64,000 bases of DNA from Chamaecyparis obtusa (Eukaryota; Streptophyta; Pinopsida; Cupressales; Cupressaceae): contig BSBK01005136.1 of assembly GCA_027943335.1 (NCBI GenBank), positions 124,001 to 188,000 on the forward strand, given 5' to 3'. The position numbers and the translations under genes are program-made. Within the stretch, counting starts at the first letter, position 1. Every line of letters begins with the position of its first letter. The notes under the pieces are model-generated. The model saw only the letters and a program-made list of their open reading frames with translations, was not told where the DNA came from and ran no database searches. Below are positions 12,630 to 24,837 of the stretch, in pieces.

Positions 12630-13020
12630 ATATCCTCTAGCCTTAGTGCTATGTTTTCCAATAAATCGGCCATCCTATTTTGGCTTCTATCCACCCAATC
12701 AAGACAAAAAGCACTAAAAACTTCAATTTCATCCCAAACAACATTTCTATATTGTTTCAATCTTTGGTTCTTTGATGCATGCTTTGATCTAATCTAAGAG
12801 ATTACTAACTCAAAATCACCAATCACCCTAAGATGTTTAATCACATGTCTTGATGCTAGTCTCAAACCAATTAGTAGGGCCTCATATTCAATGACATTAT
12901 TTGTGCAAGGAAACAAGAGAGTGAAAGAAAACTTAAAAGTTTTACCATTTGGGGATATCAACAACACTCCTACTCTAGCACCTTCTTTTGAACTTTCTCC
13001 ATCAAAATATAAAGTCCATA
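12630..13020 (-). pseudogene. Gypsy1 extra (archaeal-type) RNase H, upstream of RT
   Basis: Frame 13195-12794 (minus) shows LYFDGESSKEGARVGVLLIS, then NVIEYEALLIGLRLA, then VIGDFELVIS. After a stop and a frameshift, QNRMADLLENIA follows near 12680. These four blocks supply the D-E-D-D residues of an RNase H of the RVT_3 type. Tat elements are known to carry such a second RNase H. Here it lies between protease and RT, whereas the order I know for Tat is RT-RH-aRH-integrase. About 150 unexplained residues follow before RT starts. Confidence 0.85.
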
Positions 13021-13289
13021 AGACATTTCCTTCTACCATGTTATCCTCATCATCGACCAGAAGGACAGGCTTGGCCTTTTCTTGCACCCCTTTCTCCTGA
13101 ACTTCGAAAGAACCAATGTCAGTGTCCACAAAAAAATTCATGTTATCATCTTCATTCTCCTCAATCATATGTGGAGTTTTAGGAGAAAAAGACAAGTCAC
13201 ACTAGATACTTCCTCCCATAGAAGCACTCCATCTCCTAGATAATAGCATTCCATACTGTGGAGGGATATCAACCACTAAAACACTCATA

Positions 13290-13849
13290 GTTAGCTACTT
13301 ATCAGGAAATGCTACCAATTTATAAGGTAGAGACTTAATGGTACCAATAACTGGCACCTCTCTTGAGTCCATAGCTTGGCATCTTCCATGAGGTGTATCA
13401 ACTCTTAGTCCCAGTGACTTCATGATATCTTCAGACATGATAGTATTTGATGCCCCAGAATCAATCATGCAATTCTTCAATAATTTTCCATTTATCATAA
13501 GAGACAAAAAGAAAGGATCAACTATCCCTGATGCATTACTTACAACATTCACATCCAAATATATTTGGGGAATCTTAGAAATGATTTCTTCATTTTTACT
13601 ATCAGGTGTGTCATCTAAAGAAGCCACATGCTTATCACTTCTACTCATCCCTTGGACTTTTGTAGAAAAGGCACCTTTTACCCAATCCAAAACCTTCACC
13701 TTATTCTCTTCTATCCTGATCATCTCCAAAAGTGGAACTTTGATAGTCATTTGTGAAAGCAGTTTAGTCATATCAATAGGAACATATTTTTGGTCATCCA
13801 TGTCCACCTTAAAAATAGTGAGATCTTTATCCTCTATTTGGTCAATCAA
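13290..13849 (-). pseudogene. Gypsy1 aspartic protease
   Basis: One open minus-strand frame of 184 residues contains LLKNCMIDSGASNTIMSEDI, the D-S-G active site of a retroviral-type protease (RVP_2 family). A conserved SLPYKLVAFPDK tail ends at a stop. The sequence upstream in the same frame looks like a charged linker to gag. It is one of the better preserved parts of the element. Confidence 0.9.
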
Positions 13850-13879
13850 GTCAGATTTATCTTTGCGTAGAGACTCATC

Positions 13880-16050
13880 TTCCTTCTAAGGTATGGGAAA
13901 AACTACTTTTGATGTCCTTGCTTTACCCTTAGGTATTTCAATAGGCCCAATCTTCTTTTTTATTTTCACCTGACTAACAACATCAACACCTTTCCCCTTT
14001 TCCTCAGGCTATTGTGTACCCCTTTCTGGCCTCTTTATAAACATGCTACCCAGTTTACTAGTTGTATTTCCAACTACCCTATTTCTCAAATTGTAATTGC
14101 TCTTGGCTTGAGTGACCATGTCTGCAATGATTTGAGCAATTTCCTCATCAGACGGTCACCTTAAGGAAACATGCTCCTCACATTTCACTGCACCACATCC
14201 AACATCATCAAATTCCTCCTCTATGGAGTCAACATCATCCCACACATGTGAAGAAGTCATTGCACATCCATTCTTATAATATTACTCATCTTGTTCCTAG
14301 TTCTCAGATAGATTCAGGGCAATAACATAGTATTTTGGATTGTGAGGAGATTGACAAGTAGCACACCATGGGATATCATCACTTATATTAACTGAATTTG
14401 TCTGCAAAGGATCAGGAATCCTATCATCAAGCCTATCCTTCTTAGCTAGAAAAATGGTTTTTCCATCCTTCCACTAAGTATTGTATGGGTAATTTTGCAT
14501 TCTTGGTTGCCTGCTAAAATTATTAGGAGTTGACCGGTCATTAATTATTTCCCTATTGTTTCTTTTTTCATCAGGCCTCAGAACCTATAAAGCATTTAGA
14601 ATCTATTTTATATTATCCTCCTCTTTGGGTTTAAAGTTTGTATACCTTCCCATCTCTTTCTTTCTTTTTTCTTGAGGCCTACAATCATCCCTTCTCCCCA
14701 ATTTTCCTGATATTCTTCTATTACTCTCTATGTTAATAGCCAACTTGTAAGCCTCCCTAAGATTTCTAGGGTGCGTATCCCTTAAAATATACCCTATCTT
14801 TGCATCAAAAGAATTTAAGTATGTCACAAAACACACCCTATCATCTAATCTGATAACTTGTACGAGCCTATGCATAGCTTTTTGGAATCTTATATTAAAT
14901 TCAAGAACATCTTCATTTTGATTTTTCTTTATATTATTGAATTCATTCAAAATAAAACCCTCATTTGTTTTTTCATTGTAATGTTCCTTGAAACAATTCT
15001 TAAATTCATTCCAAGATCCTATATTGGCATGGGGCAATCCTCTAAACTAGTCCCTAGCATCTTTGGTCAAAGATTGCACAAATAAATTCATTACAAAATC
15101 ATCAAGCTCAATATTATAATCATCTATTACATCAATAAAGTTCTTTAGATGTTCCTCACATGTGATGACATTGTTTCTAGCAAACTTAGGGAGATTTTTT
15201 CTAATTTCATCAAGAATTACATTAGGAAAACCAAGAATACCCAACAAGGTAAGTTGTTTGTACCTTTCATGAACAAGACCTCCTTGAGGTGGATCCATTC
15301 CTTGAGATGTAGATGTTGAAGGTCCTAAAGTATGCTTGAGAAACTCAATCTTCTTCCTCATTTCTGTAGCAGTAGCCTCCAATTCTACTTTCTCAAGTTC
15401 TTTGGCCCACATCTCTTTCTCCTTTCTAGCCTTCTCAAGATCCACATCTAATCTCAACCCTTAATCTAAAAATCCTTATCATTAACATGTTCATTAATTG
15501 TAATTCCATCAGCTCTTTGTTTGCCTTTATTTTTAGGTCTAGTTGTCTCATACATCTTCTACACAATAGGATATTCCTCTGTTCCTTTAGGCTCTGGGAC
15601 AAAATTAATTGCCTCTAGATATAATAACTACCTCTTTAACTATTCAGCCCTTATCATGGCCTATCTTACTATGTCCTCTTTATTTTTTTCTCTTTGTTGT
15701 CTGATAGTAATCTGTTCTTGGATTCTTCTTTCCAACTCATAAACTTCTTCAAAAATTTCTTCTCATTTCAGGAGAGTAGTCTCAAATTCAGCATCTCCCA
15801 CTTGTAGCTTGTCCTCATACTGGTCCAACCCCAAATCAATGGCCTCTTCATATTCTGAAACATTTTCTTCTTGACCCAGCTTGATTTGATTTTCTTGTCT
15901 TGTATCTTCTTTATGTTTCCAAGTATGAGACATATTTTTTTGTTTTCTTCCCCCTTTTGTTTGACTAGGCTTAGAAGTGCTCAGATGACCTTCTTCCAAT
16001 TTGTCTTCATGATGCTCCTTTCTCTGAGACCTAGTACCTCTATAACTCAT
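13880..16050 (-). pseudogene. Gypsy1 gag remnant, long, with N-terminal charged extension
   Basis: Candidate start is the Met at 16050 (minus), about 190 bases inside the PBS. Frame 16050-15763 is rich in Glu, Lys and Gln. A likely coiled-coil stretch (KARKEKEMWAKELEKVELEA) follows in frame 15457-15047. The Retrotrans_gag core is at 15457-14603 (ELDDFVMNLFVQSLTKDARD, WNEFKNCFKEHYNEKTNEGF). A zinc knuckle near 14350 reads WCATCQSPHNPKYY, with the last cysteine mutated to Tyr. Several stops break it. The N-terminal part could be a separate ORF1, as in Ogre elements, but I cannot separate it from gag. Confidence 0.78.
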
Positions 16051-16235
16051 CTTATAAATAATCTGTTGACTAGCACTGCTACAGAGATGTTTGAGTTGCC
16101 ACCCAAGTATATTGGGAATCTTAAAACACTATTTCCTCACTAAAAAGTATCCTAATGAGTTTGACAACACAAGGGGCAAGAATAACCCTATGTTTCCAAT
16201 AATGACCTACTAGTTATTATAGACTTGTGTAACTT

Positions 16236-16254
16236 TTCCATAGCAGAGTCACCA
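16236..16254 (-). other. Gypsy1 primer-binding site, tRNA-Arg-like
   Basis: On the minus strand it reads TGGTGACTCTGCTATGGAA, three bases from the 5' LTR. It resembles TGGCGACTC...GGGGA sites complementary to tRNA-Arg, known in Ogre/Tat elements. The implied tRNA acceptor 5' strand is GACTCTG, which is exactly how the tRNA-like piece in the solo LTR at 49763 begins. Confidence 0.8.
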
Positions 16255-16257
16255 TCT

Positions 16258-18946
16258 TGTTGGTGTTTCAAAATGGCTTATGCTCTTAGGCTGCCAATAT
16301 ACCCTCAGATAGATTTTAGGAGTGGTTAGTTCCAAAATGTAGAAGGATCTTGGGGTAATTGGACAAACTATAGGGACAGGACTGCCCTCTTCTCTTCTAG
16401 CTCTGCAAAACCAAGGTGGGTGCACCTAACCCAGTGAAAACTATACCTTACACACCAAAGACTAGGTTCATATAATAGATGATAGGAAGAAATTACTAAA
16501 TGCCAACCTTACATTCATTGACTCTCTATTGCTATGTAGTAACCAAACTACACAACCAAAGATTTAAAGCTTAAAATGGTTCTTCAGTTTAAGATTTCGA
16601 TTGCCACAACTTCAATCAATTATGTTAACAAGAGATTTACTCATTTAGGCTAGTGCCTCATCCATTGGGAAAGATTTCTTAGACACAAAAGATACACAAA
16701 TCAAAGAATATCTAAGATTCATAGCCATACATACATTTACCATAATCCTTATTTCTTACAAGAATCCTTATGTAGACAAGGGTAAACTCACATCCCATCT
16801 TATAGCATCATTTAATCCAATCCTAGATTAGAACTCAAGAATGAAGATACATACATAAAATAATATGTAACAAACTAGAAAGCTCAAAACCTACCTTACT
16901 TGACATAGAGGAGAGAGAAGAATCATATATTTGTATTAAGTATGATGAATCTTTTCTATGCATACAATCAGTCACAAAAAATCATGCTTGCAAACTACAA
17001 CTTAGACCTACAACTTTTATCTCTCATAAACAAGCACTGAAACAAAATTGTTACAACCCTAATTGAGAATAGGGCTCACCAAGAAAGAGATTATGAAAAC
17101 CTAACTCCCAATGCCTTTGAATGATCTTGGAAAATCCTTTTATCATAAGGATTGCGACAAGCAACTAATGATCATTCAAAGAAACAATTCAAAATCACCT
17201 AACTCAAATGAACAAATGAATGTAGACAAGACAGGCACCAAGCGCAAGGCTGGTGAGATCAAAAAATCAAAAATTCTGCAACCAACCCAACCATGTACCA
17301 ACTTCAAGGACAAAATCACCACAAAAGCCCTATTAATTTTGGCTACAACAGAGAATGCTTGACCCACCTATCAATCTTTTCTTAGTAGAGGCTCCCAAGG
17401 ACATGGTATATCATGCTAGAAAAACTACTAGGACCATCTTCATAAATTCTCACCTGCAACCAAGCTAGAAATGACCAAAAGTGGTCATTTGAAATGGCTC
17501 TTTTGGTGCACTATCTCCTAACCCTGCAAAGAAACCCTTGAAACATTTGAAAAATGATGACAACAACCACTTGATCTATTTTTAAAACATGACCGTTGAT
17601 CCAATTTCTTCCCCGCAGATCAGGTAGCATGTAATTATCCTTCAACAGTTAACAAAACCTTTTAAATTCCATCACCACCTCATTAATCACTTAAATAATG
17701 AAAATTGAGCATGTCAGCAATGAAACTGCAAGCCTGGACCCACTCTGTATAAGCTTTGGATTAGATGGTGGTGTTATAATCTTATAGCTCTAACAGACCC
17801 TATGAGATCTTATGCTATTTGTTAGATCATCCATACTGGCATCTCAATTGAATCTTTCAGGCCCACTAACATGTCCTTATCCCTTTCCAGCTCAGCCAAT
17901 CAAAACAAAACACCTCAGCAACACAGTGGCAGAGGGTCCTACTTGTTCTTGGCAAACACTTAACCTTTGTTACTCCATGAATACATGACTAAAGGGAAAA
18001 TCTAAGTCACTTAATACTTTCTTTAACTGTGGTACGGTCAAATGATTCAGCAAACAAAGTATTTCACTAAATCACTAAGTCCTTTCTTAACCCCTGGTTG
18101 TATTTCACGAATGCATGAAAAACCTTTATTCACTAGTTCACTGAAACATTTAGAACCCTACCAAATATTATGAGAATAAATGACCAAAAGGGACTTTAGA
18201 CCTTTGCCAAAGTCTATCAAAACCACCAAACTTTAGAAAATACATAGTTGCCAATTTATTGAAATATTTCACAACCTTGGGCCTCCCTAGTGCCACCTAT
18301 CAACCCTTCATTTTTTGCTATTGCTCAGTCACCTCTGACAAGGACCCACTACCCATTAGTATCTAATTAGATGGTGGGAGAAATATCACATGGGGGAAGA
18401 ATATTCCATGCAAAGATGCACCAACCATTGATCAAAATCTCTAACATCAGGTTCCTCTGACAAGTTCCAACTCATTATCATGTGGACCAATTAAAAACCA
18501 CCATCTGTGTACACGTAGCAGTAGACCCACTTCATTGAAAAGCTATGTCATAAAGGAGAATCAATAGCCATCTTAAGATCACATGCCTCTGACACACTCT
18601 ATAAGAACATACACCCACCATTAGATTGAGATGGTGTCAGAGAGTTTGGGCCAGGGAAAAATACAAAGGCTGAAAACATTAGAAAAATTTAAGCACTGGG
18701 ACTTAAGAAAAAATAAAGGGAAGACCTTTGTGGGGTGATAAAAAATTAAAACACATGCTTTATAAGATTTAAGTGGCCTAAAAAGTAGCACAAAAAATTG
18801 GTTTAAAACCAGGGCACACTAGGGTTTTCAACTCAAACAGCTAGATTTTTTTAAATTTTGCCTAGGGTTTAGCTAGAAAAATGGAAAAATAATTGCAAAG
18901 GCACAAGAAACATGATGTAACCATGGAATTTTTACTTGTGATAAGA
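16258..18946 (-). repeat. Gypsy1 5' LTR
   Basis: Starts TGTTGGTGTTTC and ends TTGTGATAAGA, next to target duplication GACAC at 18947-18951. It is the same length as the other copy to within 2 bases. The hairpin around 18370-18430 is more decayed than its partner. The small frames at 17111-17362 and 17176-17367 lie wholly in the LTR and look like chance. Confidence 0.92.
16647..16670 (-). other. tRNA-Arg-like segment in Gypsy1 5' LTR
   Basis: On the minus strand this reads CCCAATGGATGAGGCACTAG within the copy, better preserved than in the 3' LTR (CCCAATGG rather than CTCAATGG). Position is 390-412 bases from the LTR 3' end, next to the PBS side. Confidence 0.62.
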
Positions 18947-18951
18947 GACAC

Positions 18952-19406
18952 ATTGCCATGAATTGTAGATCAAAAATCAATTAGAATGAACTAAGATATG
19001 GAAACAATGGAATAGTTTTCTAGATATGCAATAAATTTGGTCATACAACAAGATTTTGAAGAATGAACAACATGAGAGATCCAAACTTGAGGAACTACAC
19101 AAGAAGAAATGAGAATGCAAGAAACAATCTGAAAAGATATTGTAGTAATTTACAAGAAATGAAATTTGTTAAAGGTATAGATCAAGGAGGCACATTCAAC
19201 ACACAAGATAATTAGACTTGTGAGGTATCTAATAGTAAGTGTGAACCTCTTTCTAACCCATCTCAAAGAACTTAAATTGATAAAGAATGCATTAGAATAG
19301 GACTTAGGATAGTGGAGAAGTTAGTATAGGATGAATTGAGTCTTGCACAGTTAATGTAAGGTAATATTATTGGAAAGTTGACTGTACTATTGTATATGGC
19401 TAGATA
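18952..19406 (+). pseudogene. Element X gag remnant, right part with second zinc knuckle
   Basis: Continues the frame from 6698: IAMNC completes the first knuckle. A second, damaged knuckle follows (CNKFGHTTRF, with an expected cysteine replaced by a stop and the last one lost). Then comes an Asn/Arg-rich tail. At least four stops lie in frame. The remnant is cut at 19407 by the Copia2 LTR. Two knuckles in tandem occur in several plant retroelement gags, so I cannot place the lineage. Confidence 0.72.
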
Positions 19407-20714
19407 TGTTGGAGATTTGTTAGCAAGCCATTACTAACTATATATTTGTCATTGATGACAACATATGGTAATTATCATGCATGGAAGATTTATGTAGTAA
19501 TATTTAAATAAATGTTGCATGGAAATGTTATCAACATGATATCATGGATGCATAGGCTAATTGTTAGCATAGAAAGTTATGTAGCATCTTGTGTTAGTAG
19601 TATTCCTAATAGAGTTATACGTAGTGTTCTGTGAGTGATTGTCTGTATGGTCATCATGGATCCTTGCACATTTGGATATGTGATGGAGATATGTTAGTGA
19701 TCTTACATTCATAGACATAGAGTCTGATGATCAATAGAAGTGAAGTTATACAGTCGCTATTCACTAGTTACAATTTCTTGTGTTTATTAAGAAGAGCTGA
19801 CAAAGACTGTATTGGTACAAGAGTTACGCCTATCATTTCAGTATGCACCCTTGAATTAGTGATTAGAGAAGAGTTAAGAATGTTTGGTTAAGAGCGCATG
19901 ATGTAATTTAGCTTGAGGAGAATGTATCAGTTAATTTGGTAGAGCCAAAAGTGTGTAGCATGTGCCTACACTTATTGATTTGGACAAGTCCCAGTTTGTG
20001 TTTTGTGCTTAGTAGAGTCGACTAGGATATTATTGGAGTGTGTTATTATTTCTCTAAGATGATTTAAAGGTAGTTCTAACATGAAAACTTAATTATATCA
20101 TTTAGATGAAATATATTTATAGGTAGTCATTTGTGATTGCTAAGTATGGTTCATGTTGAATGTGTAGAGAAAAGAAACGTGTGTGAAGTGTTGAGCCATC
20201 AACAAAAGGTTTAAGTGACCAAGTAAAGAGTATATGCTATTCATTGGAAATAATCCAGACAATCGGTCTAAGCTTAGTTCATCAAGATCCATATATAGTG
20301 TGTATCTATTATTCAGAAGGTTGCAGCCTTCACTCCTTTGAGAAGTGAGATGTCAGATAGTGTGTCCTCACCCCTAATAGGGTTAATTGTAAAAGACTCC
20401 TAATAGTGCTTGACCCTTAACTAGGTCACTATACTAAATGCATTGTAAAGATAACTCCTAACAGGGTTGAAGATCTTCAAACAAGGATCATACAACACTA
20501 GTGCAGATTATTAGTGGGTGTTAATTCCCACCAAGGTTTTTACCTATTTGGGTTTCCCCGTAACCAAAATTGTTGTGTTGTGTTCAAGTGTTCTCTGTGT
20601 GTGTTTATATTTAAATTTTAAGTATTCTTACTTGGATAAAGAATTGAAACTTGGAGATAACTAATTCACCCACCCCCCTGCCCTCTCAACTATCTTTTGG
20701 GACTATTCCTAACA
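19407..20714 (+). repeat. Copia2 5' LTR (1,308 bp)
   Basis: Starts TGTTGGAGATTTG and ends ATTCCTAACA before the PBS. It shares its whole layout with the LTRs at 43851, 57367 and 62034. A conserved TATATTTATAGG at 20111-20122 is a plausible TATA box. A C-rich run near 20665-20690 precedes the end. Confidence 0.92.
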
Positions 20715-20716
20715 AT

Positions 20717-20728
20717 TGGTATTAGAGA
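20717..20728 (+). other. Copia2 primer-binding site
   Basis: TGGTATTAGAGA, two bases after the LTR, is a decayed TGGTATCAGAGC (initiator tRNA-Met). The C-to-T change in the middle also occurs in Copia4 and Copia5. Confidence 0.85.
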
Positions 20729-20771
20729 CAAGTGCCCCAGAGAGAAAGTTTAACAACTTTAGGTTGATCAA

Positions 20772-21790
20772 ATGGTATTTTTTAGAAAAGAAAGTCCTAA
20801 GTTTGATGGAGAGAATTATCTTGACTAGAAGAACAAGATGGTGACACATTTACAATGCATTTCTTTTGAAGTTTTCAAGTGGCTATTAGAGAAGTTAGGA
20901 TTCCTTCTTTATCAGATCTTGCAAATGATGATGCTACTCACAAGCATAATGAATTATTCCATCGAAATGGAATGGAAAAAGAAGCCCTTATCAATGCCTT
21001 ATCTGATAGTGATTTTTCTGAAATAAAGAAAGTAGACATAACCTAATATATATGGAAGCACCTAGAAGACATGTTTGAAGGAGATACACAAGAAAAGAAT
21101 GCATGTAGAAAAACATGGAATAAAAGATACAATGCATTAGAAATGCTACCTAAGGAAGACATTAGAGCTTACAACCAAAGGATCAATGAAGTAGTTGCTG
21201 GAATCGGGAACAATGGTGGAGAGATCTTGGAGGAAGACATTATGGATAAGTTAATGACTACCTTTACTATAGAGTATGAAAACAAGATCAACATCCTTGG
21301 TGAGACCATGCAACTTACAATAAATTTCAAGAGAGAGACTTTGATCAGAAAAATCTCAGCTTTTGAGATTTCAAGATTGAAGACAAAGCCTAAATGTGAG
21401 ACAACCTTCAAAGCATCAGTCTGTGGTAAGAAATTTGCAAACATTTTTGGTAATTTTGATGATGATGATGAATAGAAAGCATTAGATGATTCCATTGATA
21501 TGATTGATAAAAGAGAAAATAAAGGAAAAGGAAAATATGAAGGTCAATTTCCATTCAAATGCTTTTAATATAATAAGATTGTTCACTTTGCATCCAAGTG
21601 TCCTTCAAGAGTTAAAAAGTTCCAAAATAACTACAAGCCTAAGTATACAAAGGAATGTTACTATGTTGGATATGGAGTATAATATGATGATTCAATTGAA
21701 GATGAAATTGGATTCATTGCTATCATGAAGAAGATGGATCATGAATAGGATAAAAATGAACAAGAGCTAGAATTGGTTTCCTAAGAAAAC
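20772..21790 (+). pseudogene. Copia2 gag remnant
   Basis: Start ATG at 20772 gives RKESPKFDGENYLD, then a TAG where Copia4 has Trp. The UBN2-type core continues in frames 20838-21026 and 21071-21475 (WNKRYNALEMLPKEDIRAYN, INEVVAGIGNNGGEILEEDI). An acidic Asp run (DDDDE) ends in a stop. The knuckle near 21560-21600 reads CF-stop-YNKIVHFASKC, with one cysteine and the Gly lost. Confidence 0.88.
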
Positions 21791-22297
21791 ATAAGGATAG
21801 ATTGGATTATAGATAGCAGTTGTTAACATCACATGACAAGTGATAAATATACATTTGTTCATCTAGACAAATACAAAGATGGCATGGTTAGATTTGGAGA
21901 TAACACTCCTAAACCTATCATTGGTACATGAGCTATCACATTGGATGGAAAGAACAAAACTGATGGTTTTCTCTATGTATATGGTTTGCAGCATAACCTT
22001 CTTAGTGTTGCATAGTTCCTTGAAAAAGGTTACAAGTTAGAGTTCAAAGACAAAAAGAGCATCATTAACAACAAGGATGGGGTTATGATTGCATCAGGTT
22101 CAAAGACTAAAGATAATATTTTTCACCTTAATTCAAAAGCAAGTTATTTTTTTACTAAAGTAGATGATAGGTGGCTATGGCACAAATGACAATTGCATCT
22201 CAATTTTGATAACATAGTAAAGATAACAAATGTGAAGGTAGTAAGAGATCTACCTAGCATAGTAAAGCTAGTTGATACTATTTGTAGGGAATGTGTG
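21791..22297 (+). pseudogene. Copia2 protease and integrase N-terminus, interrupted
   Basis: WIIDSSC-stop-HHMTSDKYTF shows the protease D-S-G site changed to D-S-S. MVRFGDNTPKPIIG and ITLDGKNKTDG follow, as in Copia3 and Copia4. The pre-integrase finger begins with DDRWLWHK and ends CRECV, where Gypsy2 is inserted (22298). Stops are frequent. Confidence 0.85.
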
Positions 22298-24837
22298 TGT
22301 TGGCTCCTAGATATGATTTTACACTCCATGAGACACCTATATACCTACGACTGATTTAAGGAGGGGTTAGTTCCAAATATGGAGATATCAGTAGGTAACT
22401 GGACCAACTATAGGGACAAGACTGCCCTCTTCACTTCTGGCACTACAAAACCAAGGTGGGTGTACCTAATCCAGTGGCTTATGGAATTTTAGGACTTTAA
22501 ACTAGATTGAACAAAGAAGATGATAGAAAGAAAGTACTAAATGGTAACCTGACATTCATTGACTCTCCATTTCTATGGTGGAACAAAATAGCTTTGTGAC
22601 CTCAAGACTTTTGAGGGATTGTAGGATTGAAAATATTGAATATAATTGGGTTTCTTGCAGAATGTAAAAAACCATGCAACATTTTGCATCACCACAAGGA
22701 TACTAGCTTGAGATCAATGCCTTATCCATTGGGCATCATACTTGAAATGGACATGGAACAGAAGGACAACTACTAGATTCATCTGAGAATCCAAGCCATA
22801 AATATAGTTAATCATATCTTACACTACTTACAAATATCCTTACTGATTGAACTCAATGAATCTATGCTTCACTCAAAGACTTTTAACTTGATCCTTGACC
22901 AAGGTTGAGAGATAAAACATATACACTAGTAACCTAATGCAATGAGTTGGAAAAATCAAAATTCATCAAGGACAACTAAAGTAGAGATCCAAGAATGAGA
23001 AAATATATTAAGTATGTGGACTCAAATCCTTGTATGTCAAACTAATTTAGAAATACCATAGATAATATGCAAAATATACATAAGGTTTTTCCCTAATGCT
23101 AATACAACCATCATGAAAATATTTACATGAAGAAATTTCTCATGGAACCATCTCTCAGAAGAGAAATTGGAACCATGGGAACCAAAGGTTTGGAACCTCT
23201 TAGGATTTCTAAAAGTAGAACCCTTCTAAATGATCATGAAAATCCTTTTATAGGAACAAGGATTGCAACAAGCTATAGATCATTTAGAGCACAAAAATTA
23301 GGTCTACAACCACCTAGTACAATAAGAAGTAAAAGAATGCAAAAAAATCCTAGAAACCCAAGAAGATCAAACCAAATCTAATATACAATTACATCAGTTT
23401 CATCACCATAAGGTAACTATGATCAATATTTACTTCCTTCTTGCTGTAGGAAAAATAAACTTCAATGCCAAAGCCAACCAGAAAGACTTCACGTGTACAT
23501 AACATGGAGATCACTGACATAATCCAAACCCTAGTTGCCTATGCCAGAACAACACTCCTTTGCATTCAAACTGACATAACATCCCAGGAAGAAAAATTAG
23601 ACCAGGATGACTACCTAAATCATCATCATCATCTTCACAACTACAACTATCCTGGAGAAATCAATTCCAAGCAACCCATTTTATCGCATATGGCTCACAA
23701 TGAAAAATACTGGTAAGACAACCCTAGGAAAGATTTAAAATTTAGCTACAATGGCTAACCAATCAACATTAAAACAAGACCATCAATCTCAATCTTTCCT
23801 TGCAGATCAGGTGGTCCATAAAAATTCCACAGCCACATCACCACCTTAGTAGCCAATAAAAATCAACCACCTCAGCATAACTGGCACCTTGGACCCACTA
23901 CCATACTTACCACACCATCAGATGGTGGTCGCATGATAAAAAAGGGAAAGAATATTCCTTGTGATCATACAACAACCATAGATCATAACTAAACTTTAAA
24001 ACTCACCCAGACACCAAAAACACTAGCCCCACCAAGAAAAGCCACGTCACCGCTACATCGACCAATGAAAATCGAGCAGTAGCTGCAACACCTTACAATG
24101 GACCCACCGCATGTTAGCCCCAAATCAGATGGTGGTCACATGATCACAAAGGGAAAGAATATTCCTTACAATCATGCAAAAACTATAGATCACACCAAAC
24201 CACCAGAAGAAACCCAACCACTCGCCAGATCGCCGAAGGTTAAAGAACAATTTGCCAAGGTTACGTGATGACACGACTGAAGAAAAGGTGAGGTTTCCAA
24301 ATGAAAAGAACTTAACTACCAAAATCAAGAGACTCCATGAACACATAGCTGCATAATCGGTGAAGGAAAGACTTAACCACCCAGAAAACTAGAGATCAAG
24401 CGACTAGAAAATAAAAAAGATTTGGGCCCCACACATTCGCAGCAATGCACATAAGAAAACCAAATGCTAGAGATTTAGCTGTGAAGAAAAAAAAGGTCAA
24501 AAACAACTAGGGTTTACATTAACACAAAGGAATACAAAAAAATCAAGGGTTTTTATGCTTAAATAGTTTTGACACCACCCGACATGAAGACAACTATTTC
24601 CAGCAGACCTTGAAACTTGAATATCTCCTTGGTTTTAATGAATTAGCATGTGCAATCTAGACATGAGTATGGTGACACATTGAAGAACATGGGGCTAAGG
24701 GTGCAGACTATAAAACATGGTATATTTTATTTGCACATTAAAACAAGCTTGCAGGTAGGGCAGGACAACTTCAGGAAAACTGTGAAGGCTAGACCAATTT
24801 CATAGGATTTTTGCATTGATGGGAAATTGGTCTAATA
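22298..24837 (-). repeat. Gypsy2 3' LTR
   Basis: Starts TGTTGGCTCC and ends GGTCTAATA, where its partner ends GGTCTAACA, so the terminal CA has become TA. It contains two tandem hairpin units near 23925-23985 and 24130-24190. Short open frames at 23127-23381 and 23465-23716 have partial counterparts in the other LTR (26657-26911), but no known domain, so I leave them uncalled. Confidence 0.92.
22711..22740 (-). other. tRNA-Arg-like segment in Gypsy2 3' LTR
   Basis: On the minus strand: TATGATGCCCAATGGATAAG followed by GCATTGATCT. CCCAATGGATAAGGC is identical to the conserved D-arm region of plant tRNA-Arg. Position is about 415-443 bases from the LTR 3' end. Confidence 0.68.

Larger units (their letters stand above)
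6699..18946 (-). mobile_element. Gypsy1: full-length, decayed Tat-like Ty3/Gypsy element (12.2 kb)
   Basis: Two LTRs of nearly equal length (2,687 and 2,689 bp) flank a 6.9-kb interior on the minus strand. Order: PBS, long gag, protease, extra RNase H, RT, degenerate RNase H, integrase. The flanks carry a perfect 5-bp target duplication GACAC (6694-6698 and 18947-18951), and the host reading frame resumes after it. By eye the LTRs differ at about 7% of the first 185 positions, so the insertion is old. Dual RNase H plus a tRNA-Arg-like PBS point to the Tat lineage (established family traits). Confidence 0.93.
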
